Both the position numbers and the translations under genes were made by a program. 12,665 nt of DNA from Neisseriaceae bacterium. GTDB taxonomy: Bacteria; Pseudomonadota; Gammaproteobacteria; Burkholderiales; UBA11063. The notes under the pieces were generated by a model. The model saw nothing but the letters and a program-made list of their open reading frames with translations. It made no database searches and was not told the DNA's origin. Every line of letters starts with the position of its first letter. Within the stretch, counting starts at the first letter, position 1. Where the stretch lies: assembly GCA_947470205.1 (NCBI GenBank), contig CANISK010000021.1, positions 1-12,665 on the forward strand, given 5' to 3'. Shown piece after piece: positions 8,455 to 12,665 of this stretch.

Positions 8455-8463
8455 ATTTCCACA
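8455..8463 (+). promoter_or_regulatory. DnaA-box-like 9-mer in the dnaA-phaR gap
   Basis: ATTTCCACA, identical to the 9-mer at 8396-8404 and 7/9 to the consensus. It directly precedes the putative dnaA -10 element on the minus strand. Confidence 0.3.
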
Positions 8464-8516
8464 AGTACGGAATAAAAATCTTACTTATATTACATTTAAA
8501 ATTTAATTTACATAAA

Positions 8517-8537
8517 TACCATGTTAAAATTATGGTA
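8517..8537. repeat. Inverted repeat in the dnaA-phaR gap
   Basis: TACCAT (8517-8522) and ATGGTA (8532-8537) are perfect inverted copies separated by nine A/T-rich bases. The 15-base centre-to-centre distance could suit a dimeric repressor or a small cruciform; no known operator is recognised. Confidence 0.4.
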
Positions 8538-8606
8538 ATATTTTAGTATGTATTTACCTGCACAACATAAATTACAAGACTTTTACGTGGAGCGTAATAA
8601 AAAATT

Positions 8607-9167
8607 ATGATATCTAGAAAAAATCAATTACGGATGATAAAGAAATATCAAAATAGGCGACTATACGATATTAGCACTAGTACATATGTTGTATTGGATG
8701 ATATTAAAAAAATTATCATTTCTGGTGAAGAAATAAAAGTTATTGATGCAAAAACTGAAGAAGATATCACTCGAAGCGTCTTATTGCATATTTTACTTGA
8801 AGAAGAAATGAATGGTGTGCCAATTTTTTCTAATGTATTTTTGTTTCAGATAATTAAATTTTACGGCAAAACATTTCAACCAACAGTAAGTCCATTTTTA
8901 GAGCAAGGGGTGGATTTATTTAGCAAAACTCAGAAAAGGTTTTATGAAAAAATACGCGATTTATATGGAAAAGAAAAATTATCTTCTGGGGTGGAGTTAT
9001 GGAGAGAGTTTATGCGTGAACAAGGGCAAGATATTGAAGATGTATTACAAGATAAACTTCAAAATAGCACCGATGCATTTTTAAAGATGCAAGATCAAAC
9101 AGGAGCTAACACTAGGTCAGCATTTGACTACGTACAGTTTTCATTTGCAAATGATAAAGATAAATAA
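8607..9167 (+). CDS. phaR: Polyhydroxyalkanoate synthesis repressor PhaR
   Basis: PhaR binds DNA and PHA granules and represses phasin and PHA-cycle genes until polymer accumulates. The 186-residue product matches Cupriavidus necator PhaR (about 183) along most of its length. The N-terminal domain has [11 protein letters not shown] (11-21), [12 protein letters not shown] (24-35), [13 protein letters not shown] (45-57) and [13 protein letters not shown] (63-75), followed by the PHB accumulation region QIIKFYG (81-87). The glutamine/methionine-rich tail seen in other PhaR proteins is shortened. Start ATG 8607 is preferred over the in-frame ATG at 8634, which has no spacing for a ribosome site; a GGAG lies 14 bases before 8607, rather far. 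It is divergent from dnaA, and rimO follows after 16 bases. No PHA synthase gene lies in the window. Confidence 0.9.
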   Translation: MISRKNQLRMIKKYQNRRLYDISTSTYVVLDDIKKIIISGEEIKVIDAKTEEDITRSVLLHILLEEEMNGVPIFSNVFLFQIIKFYGKTFQPTVSPFLEQGVDLFSKTQKRFYEKIRDLYGKEKLSSGVELWREFMREQGQDIEDVLQDKLQNSTDAFLKMQDQTGANTRSAFDYVQFSFANDKDK

Positions 9168-9183
9168 TAAAAAGAAGTACTTC

Positions 9184-10524
9184 ATGAATAACGATAACAA
9201 AATAAATAATAAAATTGGTTTTTTATCCTTAGGATGCCCAAAAGCACTGGTAGACTCTGAAAATATTCTGACACAGTTAAAGTCTGAGGGATATATAATT
9301 GTAGACAAATATACGGACGCGGATATTGTAGTTATTAATACCTGCGGATTCATAGAAAGTGCCATTGAGGAGTCATTGGGTGCAATACATGAAGCACTGA
9401 CTGAAAATGGTCGGGTGATTGTAACTGGTTGTTTGGGGGTTAAAACAGAGCTCATTAAATCAAAATACCCCAATGTATTGGGTATTACAGGGCCACACGC
9501 AACTTATGAAGTCATGAGTTTAATTCACAAACACCTTCCAAAACCGCATGATCCATACACAGATTTAGTTCCACCACAAGGAATAAAGCTTACCCCAAAG
9601 CACTATGCATATTTAAAAATTTCTGAAGGTTGTAATAACTCGTGTACTTTTTGTATTATTCCAGATATGCGTGGCAAACTAGTCTCATATCCCATTCATG
9701 AGGTTTTAGAACAGGCTGTTAAACTGCGTGATGCTGGATATAAAGAGTTATTGATAGTCTCTCAAGATACAGCAGCATATGGGGCGGATGTTAAATATCG
9801 TACCGGATTTTTTAATGGCAAACCAGTTAAAACTAAAATATATGATTTATGTGAAGAGCTGGGCGCGCTTGGTATCTGGGTACGACTTCATTATGTATAC
9901 CCATATCCACACATAGATGACCTTATACCGCTCATGCGAGATGGGAAAATTTTACCTTATTTAGATATCCCATTTCAACATGCAAGTCCAAATGTATTAA
10001 AAGCCATGAAACGCCCTGCGAATGTTACAAATATCATCCAGCGGATTCAATCATGGCGTGAAATATGTCCAGATCTACACATCAGGAGCACTTTTATTGT
10101 GGGATTTCCTGGTGAAACTGAGGAGGATTTTGAATTACTGCTAGATTTCTTGCGCAGTGTAAAACTTGATAATGTTGGATGTTTTAAGTACTCACAAGTT
10201 GACGGGGCAAAAGCAAATAATATTGCCAATAAAGTACCAGAAGATATAAAAGAAATAAGGTACAACAAATTCATGCAGTGTCAACAAGAAATTAACCGTG
10301 AAAGATTGAAAAATAAAATTGGTACGATATGTGAGGTTATTGTTGATGACATTACAAGAAAATATTTAATCGGACGCACCAAATTTGATGCTCCCGATAT
10401 AGACGGGCTTACTTATATAAAAAATAATGGAAAATATGAAAATATAATGGTGGGCTCTATAGTAAAAGTAGAAATCACTGACAATGGTGACTATGATTTA
10501 TACGGGAAAATTATTAATGACTAA
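9184..10524 (+). CDS. rimO: Ribosomal protein uS12 (S12) methylthiotransferase RimO
   Basis: RimO is a radical-SAM enzyme with two [4Fe-4S] clusters that adds a methylthio group to an aspartate of ribosomal protein S12. The 446 residues agree with E. coli (441). The N-terminal UPF0004 domain supplies cysteines C18 ([11 protein letters not shown]), C54 (NTCGFI) and C83 (TGCLG). The radical-SAM motif [14 protein letters not shown] gives C150, C154 and C157. DIPFQHAS (261-268) and [12 protein letters not shown] (305-316) are family landmarks, and a TRAM domain covers about 375-445. S12-specific [12 protein letters not shown] separates it from tRNA enzyme MiaB. I chose ATG 9184; an upstream ATG at 9124 would run inside phaR and add 20 residues without homology. 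The ribosome site is weak (AAGAAG). It overlaps coaD by 8 bases. Confidence 0.96.
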   Translation: MNNDNKINNKIGFLSLGCPKALVDSENILTQLKSEGYIIVDKYTDADIVVINTCGFIESAIEESLGAIHEALTENGRVIVTGCLGVKTELIKSKYPNVLGITGPHATYEVMSLIHKHLPKPHDPYTDLVPPQGIKLTPKHYAYLKISEGCNNSCTFCIIPDMRGKLVSYPIHEVLEQAVKLRDAGYKELLIVSQDTAAYGADVKYRTGFFNGKPVKTKIYDLCEELGALGIWVRLHYVYPYPHIDDLIPLMRDGKILPYLDIPFQHASPNVLKAMKRPANVTNIIQRIQSWREICPDLHIRSTFIVGFPGETEEDFELLLDFLRSVKLDNVGCFKYSQVDGAKANNIANKVPEDIKEIRYNKFMQCQQEINRERLKNKIGTICEVIVDDITRKYLIGRTKFDAPDIDGLTYIKNNGKYENIMVGSIVKVEITDNGDYDLYGKIIND

Positions 10525-11026
10525 AGCTGTATATGCGGGTAGCTTTGATCCAGTTACCAACGGTCATTTATGGATCATAAAAGAAGCCTCATTGTTATTT
10601 GAGGAGGTGATAGTGGCAATTGGAGATAACTCAGAGAAGAAATGTTCATTTTCTTTGGATGATAGACTGTCCTTTTTAAAAGATGCAACCTCATCAATTC
10701 CAAATATCACAATCACATCTTTTAAAAACGAGTTTTTAGTACACTACGCAACCAAGCAAACTGCTAAATATATTATTCGTGGAATTAGAAACTCCGCTGA
10801 CTACGAATATGAAAAAAGTATGCGTTATATAAATAATGATTTAAACTCCAACATTTCAACTATTTTTCTTATTCCACCCAGAGATTACGCAGAGCTATCT
10901 TCAAGCATGATAAAAGGATTGGTTGGTGCGGATGGCTGGGAGGCAATTGTCAATAAATATGTACCATATACGGTGTTAACCAAATTAATAAAGCAATATA
11001 ATGCACGACGCCTTAATCACCAATAA
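10517..11026 (+). CDS. coaD: Pantetheine-phosphate adenylyltransferase (PPAT)
   Basis: CoaD transfers AMP from ATP to 4'-phosphopantetheine to make dephospho-CoA, the penultimate step of coenzyme A synthesis, usually as a hexamer. The 169-residue protein is slightly longer than E. coli's 159 because of a C-terminal extension ending in NARRLNHQ. Motifs in order: [18 protein letters not shown] (4-21) with the nucleotidyl-transferase TNGH at 14-17, [12 protein letters not shown] (88-99), and SSSMIKGL (128-135) corresponding to the family ISSS-x-V/I-K motif. The ATG at 10517 is preferred over 10484 because GGGA sits 9 bases upstream and homology starts at residue 3. The start lies within the last codons of rimO and the 3' end overlaps rsmB by 26 bases, implying one transcript. 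Confidence 0.96.
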   Translation: MTKAVYAGSFDPVTNGHLWIIKEASLLFEEVIVAIGDNSEKKCSFSLDDRLSFLKDATSSIPNITITSFKNEFLVHYATKQTAKYIIRGIRNSADYEYEKSMRYINNDLNSNISTIFLIPPRDYAELSSSMIKGLVGADGWEAIVNKYVPYTVLTKLIKQYNARRLNHQ

Positions 11027-12254
11027 CATCATTAGAAATATTAAGCACCTCTTAGATGATATTATCACCAGTAAATATCCCATTGATAAGAAACTTTCAT
11101 ATTTCTTTAAAAATAATAAAAAACTTAACCAAGAGCTAAGATATATTATTGTAGAGACAGTATATAATTTCCTAAGATATTTTTTTACATTGCAAAAATA
11201 TGCAAAAGATGACAATCTCTTTACCATGATTGGTATATTATGGGTGTATATTTTAAAATTAGACGATCACAAATATAAATTTTTATATTTAAAGGTCATT
11301 GATTTTGAATATATTAAATCAATTGCAGAAAATTTTCATGTTGATATACTTGAATTACCGGAGTGGTCAATTGATATTTTAAAAAAACAGTATTCCATAG
11401 ATGAAATAAAAAAAATTGATAACTCCATGAGGAGCGAAGCGAGCATAAATTTACGTATAAATACAATGAAAGCAAATATAAAAGAAGTGGCAGGCATTTT
11501 AAAACAAGATAACATTATCGCAGAACCCACTTCATATTCTGCATTTGGACTTACAATACAACACAAAATATCCTTAATGGGACATAAATTATTTAAAAAT
11601 GGTGTCATTGAAGTGCAAGATCAGTCAAGTCAAATAGCGTGCATGATATTAGCCCCAAGAAGAGGGGATATGGTGGTTGACTTTTGTGCGGGTGCAGGTG
11701 GTAAAGCGCTAACACTCGGGATGCTCATGAAAAACACTGGTAGAATTTATGCATTTGATATCAATCAAAAACGATTAGATAATCTCATCCCAAGGCTTGG
11801 ACGCTCTGGGCTATCAAATATCCACCCTCAGGTAATCACATCAGAGTCCGATACAAAAATAAAAAAGTTATATAATAAAATTGATAAAGTATTTGTAGAT
11901 GCCCCTTGTTCTGGTTTTGGTACATTAAGGCGCAGTCCTGAGTTAAAATTAAAACATACTTTATCTTCCATTAAAGAATTCAACCAAAAACAACTCTCAA
12001 TACTCACAGAAGCGAGCAAATTATTAAAAATTGGCGGGAGGTTGGTGTACGCCACGTGTAGCATATTAACAGATGAGAATGAGGAAATTGTAGAACAATT
12101 CCTTACAAATCATCCAAATTTTCAATTAACCACGATAGATAATACCATATTAAACTTACCTAATTTCAAACAAAACAAAGGTTACATGACGCTATTGCCA
12201 CACATACACAATACCGATGGATTTTTTGCGGCATTAATTACACGCGTTGCTTAA
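11001..12254 (+). CDS. rsmB: RsmB/NOP-family rRNA cytosine-C5 methyltransferase
   Basis: This enzyme family makes 5-methylcytosine in RNA; RsmB (Sun) modifies C967 of 16S rRNA. The 417 residues carry an all-helical NusB-like N-terminal domain (about 1-140: YPIDKKLSYFFKNNKKLNQE, VETVYNFLR) and a C-terminal Rossmann methyltransferase. Visible are the SAM motif VDFCAGAGGKAL (226-237), AFDINQKRL (251-259), DAPCSGFGTLRRSP (300-313) with C303, and YATCSILTDENEE (350-362) with C353, the two cysteines of m5C chemistry. The ending DGFFAALITRVA is typical, so the gene looks intact. Family membership is firm; RsmB rather than a sister such as RsmF is likely but not proven. The N-terminal half is more AT-rich and divergent. 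The ATG overlaps coaD by 26 bases. The 3' end overlaps the antisense rbgA remnant by 17 bases. Confidence 0.87.
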   Translation: MHDALITNNIIRNIKHLLDDIITSKYPIDKKLSYFFKNNKKLNQELRYIIVETVYNFLRYFFTLQKYAKDDNLFTMIGILWVYILKLDDHKYKFLYLKVIDFEYIKSIAENFHVDILELPEWSIDILKKQYSIDEIKKIDNSMRSEASINLRINTMKANIKEVAGILKQDNIIAEPTSYSAFGLTIQHKISLMGHKLFKNGVIEVQDQSSQIACMILAPRRGDMVVDFCAGAGGKALTLGMLMKNTGRIYAFDINQKRLDNLIPRLGRSGLSNIHPQVITSESDTKIKKLYNKIDKVFVDAPCSGFGTLRRSPELKLKHTLSSIKEFNQKQLSILTEASKLLKIGGRLVYATCSILTDENEEIVEQFLTNHPNFQLTTIDNTILNLPNFKQNKGYMTLLPHIHNTDGFFAALITRVA

Positions 12255-12393
12255 TATAACTTGACAATGGGCGGAAGCTTGAAAATGGAGCGCGAGCATC
12301 GAGTAACTCAATAACAATATCTACATAAGGTAGCAGTTCTTTAATTGCTTCTTTAGCGGCATTCATATACCCATGAAACCACTGACTAGACAT
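12238..12393 (-). pseudogene. rbgA: Truncated remnant of ribosome biogenesis GTPase RbgA/YlqF (N-terminus only)
   Basis: A 51-codon minus-strand frame runs from ATG 12391-12393 to TAA 12238-12240. Residues 4-39 follow the RbgA/YlqF N-terminus: QWFHGYMNAAKEAI (4-17; family QW-x-PGHM-x-KA), then LPYVDIVIELLDARAPFSS (21-39; family 'DVVIEVLDARIPFSS'). After that similarity fades and the frame runs into rsmB antisense. Full RbgA has roughly 280-320 residues, including a circularly permuted GTPase (G4-G5-G1-G2-G3) that assembles the 50S subunit; all of that is missing. The family proline and histidine of WxPGHM are changed to H and Y (WFHGYM), consistent with decay. No good ribosome site is visible. 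A functional short peptide is possible but unlikely; a full copy may exist elsewhere. Confidence 0.72.
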
Positions 12394-12492
12394 GGCATGC
12401 TTTCTTTGGAATAAAATTCACATACCAGTAGTGTACATTAGACTTCTTGCATAACCTCATAAAATGCTAATTCGACATAAGAAATCAATAAA

Positions 12493-12534
12493 TGTTGTCA
12501 TTCCCTAAGTCGTCGGGAGTCCAGTTTTACAACA
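12493..12534. repeat. dRS3-like inverted repeat with flanking stem
   Basis: The core ATTCCC (12500-12505), nine bases, GGGAGT (12515-12520) resembles the neisserial dRS3 dispersed repeat ATTCCC-N8-GGGAAT, with one mismatch and one extra spacer base. It is flanked by TGTTGT (12493-12498) and ACAACA (12529-12534), a perfect outer stem. An alternative outer pairing joins AATGTTG (12491-12497) to CAACATT (12537-12543). Comparable GTCATTCCC...GGGAATCCAG repeats are scattered in many proteobacterial genomes. Only one copy is present in this window. Confidence 0.45.
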
Positions 12535-12632
12535 CCCAACATTCATTTTAAACCGTAACTTTTCCAATACGTAATATGAAACCTAAAAATCTGGTAAATT
12601 ACTATAAAAACCTCAAAAATATAGAATCAATA

Positions 12633-12652
12633 TTTATCTTTAAACATCTTTA
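12633..12652. repeat. Dispersed 20-mer, second copy of the dnaA-dnaN repeat
   Basis: The bases TTTATCTTTAAACATCTTTA match 6943-6962 at 18 of 20 positions in the same orientation. In AT-rich DNA chance similarity is possible. Confidence 0.35.
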
Positions 12653-12665
12653 TTACCAATAAGAT

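Larger units (their letters stand above)
8404..8606. other. Divergent dnaA-phaR intergenic region, candidate replication origin or DnaA-controlled regulatory region
   Basis: This 203-base stretch separates divergent dnaA and phaR and is very AT-rich, especially 8470-8555. It holds a DnaA-box-like 9-mer (8455-8463), a second one touching its left edge, a weaker partial match ACCTGCACA (8556-8564) and an inverted repeat (8517-8537). All complete genes in the window run away from it, the arrangement expected on either side of oriC. Against this, no exact TTATCCACA is present and no box cluster is visible, so it may only be a shared promoter region. Confidence 0.35.
12394..12665. other. Gene-free region after the rbgA remnant
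   Basis: I find no recognisable protein or RNA gene here on either strand. It contains an IS-end-like stretch (12438-12456), a dRS3-like inverted repeat (12493-12534) and a 20-mer resembling the dnaA-dnaN repeat (12633-12652). The frames present are under about 30 codons. It looks like degenerated intergenic DNA. Confidence 0.6.

Noticed and set aside
9124..9183. N-terminal extension of rimO from an ATG inside phaR
   Set aside because: It adds 20 residues without homology; the start at 9184 gives the family length and cysteine positions nearly identical to E. coli.
11425..11445. GAGGAGCGAAGCGAGC, resembling a small GC-rich repeat inside rsmB
   Set aside because: It encodes MRSEASI, which fits smoothly into the RsmB alignment before LRINTMK, so no insertion is needed to explain it.
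12576..12662. 28-codon plus-strand frame beginning MKPKNLVNYY
   Set aside because: No ribosome site and no recognisable family; lysine/asparagine/tyrosine-rich content is what random AT-rich DNA gives.
12627..12665. Possible C-terminal tail of a minus-strand gene entering from the right edge (ends FKDKY, stop at 12627-12629)
   Set aside because: Only 12 codons are visible and there is no motif; it cannot be told from chance.

Overview
This AT-rich window most likely comes from the chromosome of a low-GC betaproteobacterium. The beta sliding clamp has a betaproteobacterial N-terminus (VGGFIEKKHTMPILSN), and phaR followed directly by rimO is an order I associate with Burkholderiales-type genomes. 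UbiG (ubiquinone), TolQ (Gram-negative envelope) and PhaR (polyhydroxyalkanoate control) agree with that. AT-richness, compact spacing and one decayed gene would fit a streamlined or host-associated lineage, but this is inference and the species cannot be named.

Layout. Bases 1-185 hold the 3' end of a plus-strand MFS transporter, probably Bcr/CflA type. It converges on a long minus-strand series across an AT-rich, hairpin-forming gap. Read in the direction of transcription, that series is dnaA (8403-6991), dnaN (6889-5780), a LysP-like amino-acid permease (5733-4333), fumC (4329-2941), purD (2929-1655), tolQ (1650-946) and ubiG (933-247). From the permease to ubiG the gaps are only 3 to 12 bases, so these five genes look like one operon despite unrelated functions. 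gyrB, a common follower of dnaN, is not here, and tolQ has no tolR next to it.

Bases 8404-8606 form a divergent, very AT-rich gap. It carries a possible dnaA promoter, two DnaA-box-like 9-mers and an inverted repeat. To its right are the plus-strand genes phaR, rimO, coaD and an RsmB-type rRNA methyltransferase, packed with a 16-base gap and then 8- and 26-base overlaps. All complete genes point away from this gap, as expected at a bidirectional origin, yet I found no exact consensus DnaA box anywhere in the window.

After 12254 the sequence turns degenerate. A 51-codon minus-strand remnant of the N-terminus of the ribosome-assembly GTPase RbgA/YlqF abuts the end of rsmB. It is followed by about 270 bases without a recognisable gene, including a dRS3-like repeat (ATTCCC-N9-GGGAGT) and a 20-mer shared 18/20 with the dnaA-dnaN gap. 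Together the genes cover replication initiation, ribosome modification, CoA, purine and quinone synthesis, the TCA cycle and envelope maintenance. I see no defence island, mobile cargo or clearly novel multi-gene system; the most interesting points are the gene order around dnaA, the weak origin candidate and the scar after rsmB.
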